This document shows, one piece after another, positions 44,834 to 58,453 of a DNA stretch of 64,000 nucleotides. How positions within the stretch are numbered: the first letter of the stretch is position 1; each line of letters starts with the position of its first letter. Under the pieces are notes generated by a model that saw only the letters and a program-made list of their open reading frames with translations, did not search any database and had not been told where the DNA came from. This DNA comes from Scytalidium lignicola. Its lineage: Eukaryota; Ascomycota; Leotiomycetes. Location of the stretch: the NCBI GenBank assembly GCA_002812745.2, contig NCSJ02000192.1, positions 19,026 through 83,025 of the forward strand, given 5' to 3'. Position numbers and translations under genes: made by a program.

Positions 44834-46715
44834 ATGAGGCTGCTTAGGACTGATATTCTTGAGCTCGAAACCTTTGTAGCCCCACCTATTCCGCCATATG
44901 CCATTCTCTCTCACACGTGGGGAGAAGGAGAGATTTTATACGAAGATGTGCAACAGGGTAGAGAAAGACTCCTTTCCATAAAGAAACCGGGGCTCGACAA
45001 AGTTCTTGAAAGCTCTGGTATAGCTCAACGGAGTGGTCTGAAGTATATCTGGATCGACACATGCTGCATAGACAAGTCGAGCAGCGCAGAGCTCTCTGAA
45101 GCTATCAACTCTATGTTTAAATGGTATCAAGATGCATCGATTTGTTATGCGTATCTAGTTGATATTGAGCTGAATGGCAAAGAGGGATTACCCCTATTAT
45201 TACAAAACTGTCGGTGGTTTACTCGAGGCTGGACCCTTCAGGAGCTTGTTGCCCCGAAAAATGTTCACATCTACGACAGAAGGTGGCACATCATTGGAGA
45301 TCGACGCTCGCTGGCGCGCCATATATCACAGATCACTGGAATAGATGTAAGGGTCCTTACACGGCATTCATCAGCATGCTGTAAGGGAGACGATCTCAAT
45401 GGGACAGAGTGTTCAAGGTGCGGTGCTTGATTGAACGTCAGGGAGATCTTAGAGTTCTTCAGTGTTGCCACCCGGATGGTATGGGCATCTAAGCGCCAGA
45501 CAACCCGTGAGGAGGATATCGCGTATTCCCTTATGGGCATTTTTGGCGTGAACATGTCGCTCTTGTACGGAGAGGGCAACAAATCGTTTCAACGATTGCA
45601 AGAGGAGATAGTCAAAGTCTCTGATGATCAGTCTATTCTGGCGTGGGAAGTACCACACGACTTTACCAATAACGCCAGCAGCCGGCCAGTCCAGGCATTC
45701 GCGCCACATCCTAACTACTTTAAGAAATGTTTCCAGTCCAACTCACACCAACACAGCGGGTCAACGATTGTGCTGTCCAACGCAGGCCTTGAACTGGATG
45801 TTTTTCTCGGTTCCTGCAGCGTGCGAGGGAGAGCATTAACTGTGGCGGTTTTGGACTGCAGTTCACCCATAGATGCCCTTTCTTGCGTGACTATTCTGCT
45901 TCGGAAGGTAGACTCCACAATCAATACCTTCACGAGGCTGGTTTCTTCAAGGATAGATGCGTCATCTGGTATGCTATTTGAAATGACTCCTGACGTCACA
46001 AGCGGAGGGGGTAGGTTCAGTATACTTGAAAATGGCTTAGGTATATCACGATCTCTCATACTCATGCATATATTTGTTTAGATGCAAACAAGCTAATATA
46101 ATGAATGAAGTTAAAGCTAACATTGCTACAAGCTTTCAAAGGCAAAGAATTGTTCTCGGACGTAAGATAAACAAGCCACAACCGAAACATATTTCTTTAA
46201 AAATTCCAACAATCGTCACTCCTCCAGCTAAAGATTACTCTCTCAAATGCTGTTTCCCCTCACGTTTTGAGGAGGCAATGTCTCTGGTTAGACACGAAAA
46301 TCCGTTGCATGGTTTTCAAGCACTGTGCTTTACTAATGGGCATTCCGATGGCTTTTTCATATTTTGGGGCATCCAACATCATTTCCATATTCCAAACGAG
46401 GTGTGGGACATAAAGCAGGCTGTGACACCATGTGCTGCTTACTCATGGAAGTCTATAATGGGGCATGAGTATCGCGAGGAAGATATCACACTTATATCGG
46501 ATGACCTGTGGTTCTCTGACGAAATGCTGCGAGTGATTTGTGGAAATCACCCTTTAGCGAAAGTGCCTGCAGACGGTTCAGATTCGCTGGCGTACCTACG
46601 TGGGGGTAAATCATGCATCACCACCTCTGTCAACAAGATCGAGTTTCTAGGTCATTATGCTCTCCAGCTAAACATAAGGGTACATGACGCGGCCGATTAT
46701 AAGGAGATAGTATAA
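44834..46715 (+). pseudogene. HET-domain gene interrupted by one in-frame TGA
   Basis: ATG at 44834 opens a HET protein of the HET-D/E type: YAILSHTWGEGEILYEDVQQ, YIWIDTCCIDKSSSAELSEA, RGWTLQELVAP. The frame meets TGA at 45428-45430 after ECSRCGA. Without any shift it goes on with REILEFFSVATRMVWASKRQ, TTREEDIAYSLMGIFGVN and SLLYGEGNKSFQRL. Because homology is continuous across the stop, a nonsense mutation is likely; the nearby GTAAGG and GTCAG sites do not give an in-frame intron. After 46050 an intron of uncertain borders leads into the last exon (to 46715), which ends a typical C-terminal region. Apart from the stop the gene looks well kept, so the loss is recent, or translation reads through, or the base call is wrong. 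Confidence 0.75.
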
Positions 46716-47644
46716 CAAAATTTTACGGACGGCTTTAAGTAAAGCCTATAGGCTATTCATTGAACTAGAAGAACTATAAACTCTTATGTCTAAGTACTTA
46801 CAGTTTAATCCAAGAATATTACTCCAGTATCAGAGAAATAGACTATTATATTTAGAACAGAACATGAACGAAGTACGGCGCGGACGTATCTGAAGTCCTC
46901 TTTCCACAATCCTCCGACTATGTTCTAGATGTCTAGAACTTTAGGAGCAGAATTTTCATGCTGGCTGAATCTCCTGTTGATGGGATATCGTCCTAGCGTC
47001 AAGAGGTGACTGGTCACGTGATATTTATGATGTAGAGATTTGTTGTTATACCCGTTAGCAAATTAGTGTGTGCTCATCACGGCAGGTCACTACTTAACCC
47101 GGGCCTGAATATCTTCAAAAGGAGCTTCTCTAGAGTGGTAGGTGGCTAGAGGTGGAAGGGTTAATAATATAGGCGCGTCAAGCGTGTTTCCGGATCAGAG
47201 GGGAGGTCAGAATTCCACTATGACCGCCCTCCACATAGTTGCTCTTAGGAGTGCATTTGCAGCCGACACTGGCGAATAACCGCAAGCCCTTCGAGCTGCC
47301 GGCCAGTCCGAGCAGAACTACGTACTTTCCTTGCCCGAAGACTCGGTGCACAGGACATCGGCTTGACTCGGAGAGCGATGCTTGAGATAAAGAGACGTAC
47401 TTCCTCGGCTTGGAATATAAAGAAATTTTGCAGCAGTATAAGCTATTGTATCCGAAAGAAAACCACATCATAAACATGCTTGGTAATTATTATCAATGAT
47501 AACCATTTTGGAAAAACAAAATAAAGACTTTTAATCTGAACCATACACTGAATACCAGTAAACTGTCTGAATATGGCTTATGTAGAAACAACTAAGGTAT
47601 AAAAAATAAGCATCTAGTTAAATCAATTAGACATGCCTTATCTA
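46716..47644. other. Intergenic with repeat copy
   Basis: Contains the right copy of the repeat found at 43985 (about 47093-47190) and otherwise no gene. The 99-codon minus-strand frame 47178-47477 has no domain. Confidence 0.45.
47093..47190 (+). repeat. Diverged direct repeat flanking a HET gene, right copy
   Basis: Partner of 43985-44090: GGGCCTGAATATCTTCAAAAGG, then AGCTTCTCTAGAGTGGTAGG and TGGCTAGAGGTGG. A short identical run CTAGAGTGGTAGGTGGC recurs near 60493, so the family has at least three traces here. Confidence 0.55.
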
Positions 47645-48866
47645 ACAAACCGAGCGTCATAAGTCTGTGTACACCCCTTATTAAATTGATAAATTGCTAC
47701 TTAATTTGATGTCATCCATCCTTGACGTGTTACAACTTCCCATATCTAATGCTTTTGATCTATAATCAATCCATTAATCCATTCCTGATCAAGTACATTC
47801 TATTCTTCTATGATTGCGTTAGCTATTTCGATTTCATTTGTAGGTTAGATTTTACAATAGTAAAGTGATTATTTTATAGCTTTCCAACANTTTTTCAATT
47901 AGATTAAGATCAGGACTTATAAAAGGATGATTTAATAGTTGAATATTATGTTTTTCTCTGAATATTGTACAAGGATTTGTAATAGACTTATAACCATGAG
48001 TAAAGTTGTTATCTTCTATGAATATAAGTATATATCTAAGTTTTGAAGTAACTACTTTAAAATCTTTTAACATAACTTCAATTATTAACTCTAAGATTTG
48101 ATTTAAATAATCTGTTTATATAAATGCTTTATATTTGCTATAGTCATGTATAATAATCAATTTTAATTTATAATTATACTTAATTACTTTTTAACAATTA
48201 ACTAATATTATATATCCTTGATAAAATTAATATTGAATACAAGTTAAACAAAATCAATTATTATATTTGTATATAACTTTAGTTTTAAAAGAATAATTAC
48301 TAATTAAAAAAGTATATTCATCAGAAAAGAAAACTGAAAACTATTGTATTGTTTAAAACAAATGTTATAATTTATATAACTATTGTTGAATAACTTGTAA
48401 CTTGGTTAAATATAACTTTTAATATGTTATACACTGATAATACTTTACTTCTTTCAAATGCTTTTTTAATTGTTTGTATAAAGCGNTTTAAGATATAATT
48501 TTGCTTTTAATTGAAAATAATCAAGATATCTATACTCATATGATAAACAAATATAATTGATAATATCCAAAACAGCTTGTTAAGTAAGTAATTATGATTT
48601 TCCTATACAAGTAGATCATATTCTCTCAAGTGTATTATATTTCAAAATTCGATTAACCGTCGATCGACTAATCCTATACACTTTTGCAAGTTGTAAAAAT
48701 CCTCAATTTGCAAGGAATCGAAGCTGTCGAATAGCTTCTTTATGCTTTGTAAGTATTTCATATCCTAATTCATGCTCTGGCATTGGATTTGGAGGTGTTG
48801 TAGGTTCCATTTTGGTGGTGTAATTATTAAGGATGGGGTGTACACAGACTTATGACGCTCGGTTCG
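47645..48866 (-). mobile_element. RIP-degraded Tc1/mariner DNA transposon
   Basis: The ends carry an inverted repeat of about 30 bp: AACCGAGCGTCATAAGTCTG and TGTACACCCC at the left, the exact reverse complement at the right. TA dinucleotides flank it (47643-47644 and 48867-48868), the Tc1/mariner target. The 1222-bp length is right for a full element. The interior is extremely AT-rich with many stops, as RIP produces. It is inserted 15 bp beyond the stop codon of the ruined glutamate dehydrogenase gene. N at 47890 and 48486 lie inside. Confidence 0.88.
47852..48810 (-). pseudogene. Tc1/mariner transposase relic
   Basis: From an ATG at 48810 the minus strand reads KHKEAIRQLRFLAN, stop, GFLQLAKVYRISRSTVNRIL, a helix-turn-helix DNA-binding domain. 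Near the 3' end FIEDNNFTHGYKS and ISPDLNLIE match the second and third catalytic acid regions (EDN and SPDLNPIE) of DDE/D transposases. Many stops between them, mostly TAA and TGA, show it cannot be translated. It is a fossil. Confidence 0.8.
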
Positions 48867-48881
48867 TAAGTCTATATCCCC

Positions 48882-50340
<1,459 letters not shown>

Positions 50341-50916
50341 ACCACATCAACGATAAGAGATAAAATGACAGTTATCACCGAATAATCCAACTTGTGCCAT
50401 ACAGTAGTCATAGAGCGTCTCCATGGGTATAGAATCCATATAGGACACAAGACAGAAATAGGATGATCATCAAGTATGACTGGAATTATCAAGAATCTTC
50501 AGAGTTCTATTTATTGGTAAATTGTCTTGGTTTTGAGGGCTTCGTAGCTTTCGATCTGCCCTCACGTTGATGCGTCGGTCCTTGTCCAGGTGGAGATGAT
50601 TCCGAATTTTGATTTGGGGATCTAGCTAAGAGCCGAGAGCGTCAACCCTATTGGAGTAACGAATGATGGTTTGACTGTTTGTTACCAATCTCAGGCTTAG
50701 TAGACGAGAGTGACGAAGATTGTGGGCTGATCTAATAGGATCAATGCTGAGGGAGTTAGATTATGGATCTGGGCCTCTTTTGTGAGTTCTTCCTGCTCCC
50801 AAGTGGCATTCACTACACCATGATATCGACAAGAGTACTAGATGCAGGAGCTATTGCAGAAGCCTAGGCATTAAGGATTACCCTCATATCAGAACACGGA
50901 GATATGGCGAGGGCGA
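50341..50916. other. Intergenic, nothing recognised
   Basis: About 580 bp between the GDH relic and the nuclease 3' end. It may hold the lost GDH promoter; no frame or repeat is evident. Confidence 0.45.
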
Positions 50917-52915
50917 TTAACTTCCATATGTGTCACTAGATGACGCGCTAATCACGCCGTCATCTTGGACGACTTCTGCACTGGCATCCTCAAGAAGAAT
51001 TGGTAGATCAGTCACTGACGGAAAGCTGCCATATGAATCCGAGTCCGAGTCCGAGTCCGAATCAATGACTATGAAATCAGGAACAGCATCCGCTGGCGCT
51101 GTAATCTGGGATGGGGGTGTTGATGGGGGCTGTCCCGCTGCTATATTTGGCCTCTTGTTGCGGGGCTCCTCGAAGGGGCTGCTAGAATCTGCCGGTGACC
51201 GAGCCCTTTTTTGTCTTGCCCTCGACGAAGCCTGAGTCTCCTTCGCTTTGCCCTTTCCTTTATCTTTTGTTTGGCTAGAAGCCTGGCGGTCGATCTTTGG
51301 AGCTGACCGAATGTTCTTGGAGATGCCCGTACCACGAGCCCATGGTAATGTGCGTTTCTTAGGCTTAGGTGTAGGGCTAGGGGGCGTATTATGCCGCCGA
51401 GATGTGTATATCCTTCTTGATGGGCCTTCTCCATTTGAGCTTGATGCCTGGCCGAATGGAGGTGAGAGGGGTTCCTTGCCAGCTCCATGCTCCAAATGTG
51501 GAAATAGCTTCCCAGAAGCTGATGCCGAAGACACTCCTTTGCCTTTCTGCCCTGACTTTGGAGGGGTGATGAAGTAAGAAGCAATACTGCGTTGCTCATT
51601 AAAATTGGCTTTACGAAAAATCCAGAGCAGAGTTTCGAGTTCTCCTTTCGTTTCGTAAAGCGTTGAGACGTCTAGAGACGTAGCTTTACAAAGTGAGAAT
51701 GTTCCCTTCACTTTTTTCGGATTTTTCTTCTTTAGGTCACATTCTAGCTTCAGATAATCGTGTTGGCTTTCTTCACCTTCTTTCGTCAGAAGTAAAAATC
51801 GAACAATTCGTAATGGTATGACAAATTTCACCCATTGTCTTAGGCTCCATTGAAATTTGCTAACAAGGAATGAGAACATTGTGCTTTCATCCAGGAAAGG
51901 GTCGTGAGGTTCTGGAAGACCCAAAAGTATTTCAGAAGTCGACACAACTGGGTTGCGATAATCCTGGACGTGCTCCCACTTGGGAAATCCTGGCGGAATT
52001 TCAATACTACGACCAGTAGCTTTCAGATAGCCAGCAAAATCCGTTGTTGCCCATTGCCTCACACTTTTCACCGACCCAGACGCTGCGCATAAGGTCTTAC
52101 CGAGACCTTTCCGAGCTGCATCGAGCACATCCTGCGGTCCAAGGCTGTATTGTTCCCCAGCGTTACGCAGCCCACCATTTAAGATTGCATAAAGGATGAA
52201 TCCCTCTCGCTCCATACCAGGAGACTGCCTCGCAAGTTCCTCCAACTTGTAGACTCTGAAGTGAGTGTAACTCTTTCGTATATCCTCTCTTCTTTCTGTA
52301 GAGGATATAGCTTCAAAGTGGGACATGATAAGAGTCCGGCAACCAAAAGCCAGTGCATCACCGTCCTCAGACCACACCCCATCAGCGATTCCTTCCATTT
52401 CCATCTTTGCGCATTCAGCTTCAGCTTCAGCCGGAGCCTCGTGCCAAGGAATCCCCATATTGGTGAGGGTCTCTCGGAAGAGCAGAGATGGGGCATCGTG
52501 GCCTGGATATAACTTTCTTCCGCTCCTTCGATACTTCGCCCCATCGAAAATGAAATGTAGTTGGATGCCCAAATGCAAGATACGCAGGGTATAGAACAGA
52601 ATGTTGCGCTCGATTGGATTTGCGTGTCCATCTCCTTCTGACAAAAGATGGGCTGGTCAGTATGGCAGAATCTCTAATCCAGTAAAGAGCCTTACTATCT
52701 CGTATGACCTGCGCTGTAGCAGCTGTCATGTTGGCATACCACCAGGAACTGGCGTTGACAGCGAGCCTCGGAGGGTGGCCTGTCTTCTTGTGACAGTCGA
52801 CTGCATAATCCACGATATCGACCAGCTCTCCTTTTAACAATCCGAAGACGCTAGATGGTTTGTTAGCCTGCATAGCTCAAGAAACTAACGGATGGTGCTA
52901 CCTTGGAGGACCCAT
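50917..52915 (-). CDS. XPG/FEN1-family nuclease, GEN1/Yen1-like
   Basis: Structure-specific nuclease of the XPG superfamily; GEN1/Yen1 members resolve Holliday junctions, but this fungal subgroup is uncharacterised. Exons 52915-52902, 52850-52696 and 52637-50917 join to 629 residues. The 14-nt first exon is fixed by the fit of MGPPSVFGLL to the MGVxGLW start of the family, where the N-terminal glycine is part of the active site. The XPG-I region shows EAPAEAEAECAKME and WSEDGDALAFG, carrying the metal-binding acids. A helix-hairpin-helix-like stretch follows around residue 200. The C-terminal third is disordered, basic and Ser/Pro-rich, with an SDSDSDSDS run from a GAGTCC repeat (51038-51063) inside an IVIDSDSD motif that resembles a SUMO-interacting site. 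The gene is intact. Confidence 0.85.
51038..51063. repeat. GAGTCC microsatellite within the nuclease gene
   Basis: Tandem TCCGAG units encode the Ser-Asp repeat of the nuclease tail on the minus strand. It is short and in frame, so length change would alter only the acidic tail. Confidence 0.8.
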
Positions 52916-53657
52916 CGAATAGTCTAGATGGGTGTTTGGTACGGAGTCGTAAGGTGCGGGACTCAGCTTGGGATGAAGAGAGATCAGTGCGAGAGCGAAC
53001 GCTTAACCCTTCGCCCCGGCCCGCCCCAGCCCCGCACGCGAAATACTGGAGGCTGGTTCAACTTTGTGCCTGAAATTGCCGAAAATAGATAATTGGGAGA
53101 TACCTGATTGGTTGGATAATTAAACGTGAAGGGATTGGCCGCGCTAGAGGTTAAAGTGCTGAGAATACGGATGTATATGTACATCAAAAAATCAGGATGG
53201 AAGGATTTGCCAATCGCATTGATCCTGACAAGTGGGATCCGATAATTATTAGTGTCCAGGAGTTGTACAGGTTGAATGGGAGGAAGGTTGATAAGTCAGT
53301 GTTAGCTAAGATTGGAGAGGAGAACTATAGTGGGGATTCTAATCCTGCTTAATTGAGGAGGTAAGCATTAATACCGCGGAGTAGAGAAGTCTCGATTGAG
53401 TGTTAAACAAGCACAATAAATAAAGCGGTGAACTCATTAGCATTTCTATTTAGTCTAAATTATATATTTAAATATCTAATCTCGTGTGCAGTGCTTTCAT
53501 CCGACTCTGCTATGCCATGCGCAATCAAACCAAATATTGAACTAGTGCAAAATGAAATTGAAGGTAGTGACCCCTCCCCCCCGGAGATGTCTAAATCAAT
53601 TCGCACGGCATGCTGGTCTATCATACAAAATCTAGAGAGATTCGTCGAGGTGTCGTA
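52916..53657. other. Intergenic with two short orphan frames
   Basis: A 51-codon frame at 53197-53352 reads MEGFANRIDPDKWDPIIISV and looks protein-like but has no partner exon. A 77-codon frame at 53428-53661 has no domain. The first ~150 bp are the nuclease promoter. Confidence 0.35.
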
Positions 53658-54251
53658 TTAACAGTTGAACTGGACGAAGAGGCCCTCATCAACGGTCTGA
53701 GGGAAAGTGGCAGAGGTGGAAAATGGTAGAGTGTTGTCAAAGCCGAGCTGGAATGTAAGGAATCCACCGTTGGTAGGGCACGCTGCCGTGTTCACAACTT
53801 GGTAGCTGGATGGAATGAGATCAAGCGTCCCAAATAGGTTGTTAAATGGTAATGCCGTAATAGGGATCTTGGTCAGATCAGGTGGGCTGCTGATTCCCAC
53901 GTCGACATTAGTGACGTTAACTCGTGAGACAATGGATTCTCCGGTAGGAAAATCCTCGGAGACCTGGAGGTCACTGCCAAATTTCGCGACCAATTGACAA
54001 CCAGTCGCACCACTTGGGATGTCAAAAAGGACAAGGTTGGAAATAGTATCAGTTTGGACCTCTCTGTTGACGATATCTTGCTGCAGGAAGTAGTCCTGAA
54101 TGGTCGTGATCTCGCCATTGAGCGCTCGGACTTGAGTAAGTTGGAATGGGGTCTTTGTAGTTCCACAACGAGCAACAGGTTGGACTGGTGTTGGGATAGC
54201 ATAAACTGAAGCTGCGAGAGCAGAGAAGGCAAAGAAGATGCTGAAATGCAT
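53658..54251 (-). CDS. Small secreted protein, possibly But2-domain
   Basis: Single-exon, 197 residues with a clear signal peptide (MHFSIFFAFSALAASVYA) and a likely cleavage before IPTPVQP. The mature part is beta-rich, with cysteines at CGTTKTPF, GATGCQL, TAACPTN and a final FNC. The overall pattern, with a Cys-Gln-Leu strand, a proline-rich middle and a terminal cysteine, recalls the ubiquitin-3-binding But2 C-terminal domain of fungal secreted or wall proteins. That assignment is tentative. No catalytic motif is seen. It is alone, with AT-rich flanks, and could be a wall component or an effector-like protein. Confidence 0.75.
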   Translation of the reverse strand: MHFSIFFAFSALAASVYAIPTPVQPVARCGTTKTPFQLTQVRALNGEITTIQDYFLQQDIVNREVQTDTISNLVLFDIPSGATGCQLVAKFGSDLQVSEDFPTGESIVSRVNVTNVDVGISSPPDLTKIPITALPFNNLFGTLDLIPSSYQVVNTAACPTNGGFLTFQLGFDNTLPFSTSATFPQTVDEGLFVQFNC

Positions 54252-56005
54252 TTTTGAGGTATAGATGATTTATGATTAGTTTTCGGGTGAAGTCGATTAA
54301 TTAAGACGAGGTATAATCTAGAAAGAGTGCAGTTATAAAAATGGGATGGATGTAGCAGACGATAAGAGAAGAGACGATGATGAGCTGAAATGAAGGAGAT
54401 TCATGTAGTTTATGTAGTTATACGTTAAACCGGTAACTTACCTAGAATCATTGTTTGTCCAGGAACGGAAAAGCAGCATAAGCTAATAAGGCGCTACTCA
54501 GCAATGCTGGGTACGTACAATGAAGGACGGTACGGCATCCCACAACGCACCGACCATAATGGCCATTTGTGCGGTCGCTCTTACTGTAACTTAGTAAGCT
54601 TACGCCTTGTATAATAAGTTGCTGTAGTTAACTTAGTCTCAAAGTGGTAGAGAAGCTTCAGCCACATCTAATAATAAAAGTTTTACTGCACAGTGCCGGC
54701 CGTGTCGGATAATTTGGGTGCTGGAAGTGCCCTGTAATTATGGTGACCTTCAGGCTGTAATACGCTGTAATCAGGCATTGTACTCACTAAAAAAGCCTTG
54801 GCACACTTGGCAATTTGCTGCAGTTGTAACCGGATAGTACTCTTACTACAGAAGTGTTATGAATACCTCACCGTTGTACTTCCGTACCTCCGTAGAAAAC
54901 CCAGGCTATTAATAAAAAGGTTAGCACTTTTGATTCGTTCGCATTTACGAAAGTAGAACTAAAAGTTTGATTAAAGCCAAATTAGTTTCTGTTGAGTTAT
55001 GATAGTATAAATTTAGCTGCAATACACATGGACACGGAATAATTAGGTGACTTAGGTCTGGAAAGTTTGATTAAAAAAACCTGTAGCCAATTTCCCATAT
55101 CTTGAGCCAGGGACGAAATTTGATCTACGGCTGACACGAGATGTGGCTTTTGTCACTACAAGGGCAATCATACCCCATTCACCACCATGATGACAGTGGG
55201 TGGACAAAAGTTTGAGCGAATGCTAGGAATATCATTTCCCCCAAATCAACTCACCTCGCTTCCGATTACCATATCGATCGCTGGAAATGCAGTCGCGTAT
55301 GCAAACTTATGCAAATTGTTTTTTATGACAGGGTTTCTTTGATTTTAATGGCTCGGTTCATTATCCAACATCCTGTTAAGCATAAAACTCTAATTAACAA
55401 AATTTGATATCATTTACAGTACGTAAGTACGGAAGGGTTTCAATGATGAACGGTCCACCCCTGCTCTAAAACAAAATATGATTGGCCAGTTTGCAACTCT
55501 AAACAACATAATTGGCCAAATGGAGCAAGGGTGGACTGATCATTATTGAAACCCCCTTCCGTACACCAATTAGATTGCTTCGCTTAAGCTTATGCATGTG
55601 CATAAGTGACTCCACTTCCAGCAGTCGAAGGAATAACTATAGATCTAGCACACGTTAAAGCATGGCAGTTTAGTATTCTCTTTTTTGTGCTCGTTTCTAA
55701 TTGGCTCTAAGATAGAGTAGAGTCAGGTGGGAGATTACGCTAGACTAGGTTTATCAGGGGTTGCTTTTGCATGCATCATATTAATCCCCCTTCCCTCGGT
55801 TTTATCTTGGCTGCCTCTTAGCAATTCCATCGGCTACTAATTTTTCATTGGCTTGCCCATCACCATCACCGTACACCTTAATGGCAGAAGACCTTTCAAA
55901 ACAGCTAAACTTGCTTGTGTATTAAAATGCTGGTATGGACTACAAGATGGGAAGCATAATATAATATATAATTTATAAAATAAATATACCCTTGTTATTA
56001 TATCT
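54252..56005. other. Intergenic region with a small foldback element
   Basis: 1.75 kb with no gene. A 138-bp inverted-repeat unit lies at 55427-55564. The first ~150 bp should be the promoter of the secreted-protein gene. Confidence 0.5.
55427..55564. mobile_element. Short foldback/MITE-like inverted repeat
   Basis: GTACGGAAGGGTTTCAATGA at the left and TCATTATTGAAACCCCCTTC with CGTAC at the right are inverted copies. The arms extend about 45-60 bp (TCCACCCCTGCTC against GAGCAAGGGTGGA; ATTGGCCA occurs in both). The 138-bp size fits a miniature element. A TA or other target duplication is not certain. Confidence 0.6.
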
Positions 56006-58453
56006 TCATTTCCTCCTTCGCAAAACTATTCTGGAGAATAGTGATGGTCTTGGCGGCATTGGCATCACATACTGAAGTCTCCCATCCACGTCCCTCTCAG
56101 CGACATCAAAACCCATGTGCAGCCCTCCATCATTCCTGCCTTTGTACAATCCGAAAACATACTTCGCTTTCTGCAGATGAATCCGCGAGACCAGGTGAAT
56201 TGGTCTATCTGTAGGATCTGTAGAACTGAACGCTGGATCATCCAGAATTCGGCTAGCATAACAGAAGCTGATAACGTCGATCAGCCTGATGACGGGGCGG
56301 GGGAATAAACGCTTTTGTGTGGGCCAGAAGAACGGGATGGATATGGAGTAGAGAGCAAGGAATGCAATTGTCCCATACAACGCCCCTAACGATGTGTTGA
56401 CAGCAAATCCATTTCCATCTGGAATGACGTTGAAAATCGACCCGGTAAGGATGGCAGGATAGACTGCTACAAATGATAGTAGCGATGTACCTGCAACTTT
56501 CCAATGCTTCTTCCTTAAAGCGCTGAAGGTGACTAAAATCGGTGGTGCGTATGGATAATCTAAAAGTAAATTCTCTGTTGCCGGTTTTGGTTCACACATT
56601 CCAACATAAGGTTGGACCATTCTGTAGTAAATATCTGCATTATTGGCAAAACCGCGGAATAGGTTCACAAAAAATGCCGGTGCAGTCCGGAAGGCGAGAT
56701 TCCACGGAAGTGGCCCATGTACAGACCGCACTTGTTGAACATGAATGGAAGGGTTTCTACTGAGTTTGCAGATAGCCACGATACTCGCGGAGAGGCTGCC
56801 AATTGCTAAAAAGGTCCAAAAAAACATAGCAAATACGCCCAGATACAGTAAAGGAGCGCGAAACCGATATCGTAAAGGGTCTTTCACTGGAAGTCCGTTG
56901 ACGGTTCTAGGGAGCTCTAACAAGAGAATCAGTCCACATATAGGCCAATAAACATTCGGAGTATCAACATACCGAGATTAGTATGCCTCTTTCTCTGGTA
57001 TTCTTCAACCTTCAATCTTATCTGACCTCTGTCTCCGGTCTCTCCAAAGCTATTACTGGACTGGACACCCAGAAGGCTTTGATCTTGTTGCTGGGCATCA
57101 TGTAGGAGCGGACTCCAATTATTAGGAGAGTCTGAAATGGGATCAATTGTATCATGTGCAGAAACTTATGCGTAGGAATTTAGCTATCTTCTATTAAACT
57201 ACGACGGGTTGTGAGAAGACTCACCAGAATGAGTTGGTTCTAGTCGGCCAATGCCATGCCAGATGACACCAGAAGGGCTTTTCCAGTAACCTAGACGAAA
57301 TTTACCTGGAAGGCCCTTTAGGTGAGGCCATATTTCTTTTGCACTTTCCCATTCAAGTCCCTGGAAGTCTTCAAGACAGTTGCAGTGACTGAAAAGAAGA
57401 ATCTGCTCGGCAATGGAGTTGGGATCGGTTTTAAGACCCGTCGAACGGTTTGACACCTTGATCAAAATCCAAAGGACCGCAGTCATCAGGAAAAGGTATA
57501 AAAATCCTAGGATTGTAGAGACTGGAGTCGAAACCTCGATCTGAAAGCCGGGGTCGTCGTTGGCAATAACGAGAAGTGATGCCTTAAGAGGGACAAGTAG
57601 AAAGTTCATAAACAATTGTGATGCGAATGCGAAAGTTAATAAAATATGACGATTAAACAAAGAATGTCCTATAGGGGCCCCGATATACGCCGCGCCAAGC
57701 GTCCGATGAAGCTTAGCAGAACGACCTGTATGAAGTGATTCACTTGAAGCCAAGGTCATGAATGGAGTGAACCTGCCGAATGTAGAAACGACGGACTGCC
57801 ATGTCACCGATGTTATAGTCCCAACGATTGTCGGAGTATAGTGTACCGCAAAGTAGTTGTATTTCTCTTTGAAGTGTAGAATTCGACGGTTTTTGTGCTG
57901 AATTGTAGCTAAGGCGACAATGCTAGTAAAGCAAAGAGCAAAAAAAATGAAGACACAGGTTAAAACCCATGTCTGGAGCTGCAACGGCTTCCAGTCAAGG
58001 GGCATGTAGGCATCGTTTATTGCACGTGCTTCTGAAATTTCGTCAGCGTTTGTGATAGGTATGGCGAAGCGATTCGAGACCTTTGTCTGATATTGGTATA
58101 TCCCATTCGGTTGGTAAACTTTCATATTCCTTATTAGGAGGATCTTCCTTTACGTTTTTATCCTGCGGAGAAGGTTCTACATCATCTTCAACTTGTATGC
58201 TCTCAATTGGCTCTAAAACACTGTATCCGGCAGAGGAAGAGCCTGGAGTTGGTGCTTCATGTCTATCAGTGTCTTCACCCACACTTATGGGGCTCAATTC
58301 AAAGGATTCTAGTATTTCTGCTTAAGTATAACAAATTCAAGATGATAAAAACACGTAACTGCTGGAACATCACTTACGCGCAGGGAGAAGGGGAGGCTGG
58401 TTTGGCCCTTGTCTAATATTATCTCGTGAAGCTAGTGTCTGTCCACTATCCAT
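56006..58453 (-). CDS. DUF3433 multi-pass membrane protein
   Basis: Fungal-specific membrane protein of unknown function with two DUF3433 repeats. Five exons, 58453-58378, 58317-58081, 58031-57225, 57131-56973 and 56916-56006, give 729 residues, exactly in frame. The second intron is only 49 bp with an atypical GTCTCG donor but a good GCTGAC branch and TTTCAG acceptor; it is needed to join the two frames. The N-terminal ~120 residues are acidic and disordered. Repeat one includes DWKPLQLQTWVLT, HYTPTIVGTITSVTWQSVVS and FTPFMTLAS. Repeat two includes RTAPAFFVNLFRGF, VQPYVGM and LLLDYPYAPP. Each has hydrophobic helices around it. DUF3433 proteins are often 1000-1300 residues, so this is a short member. 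No sign of damage. Confidence 0.85.
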
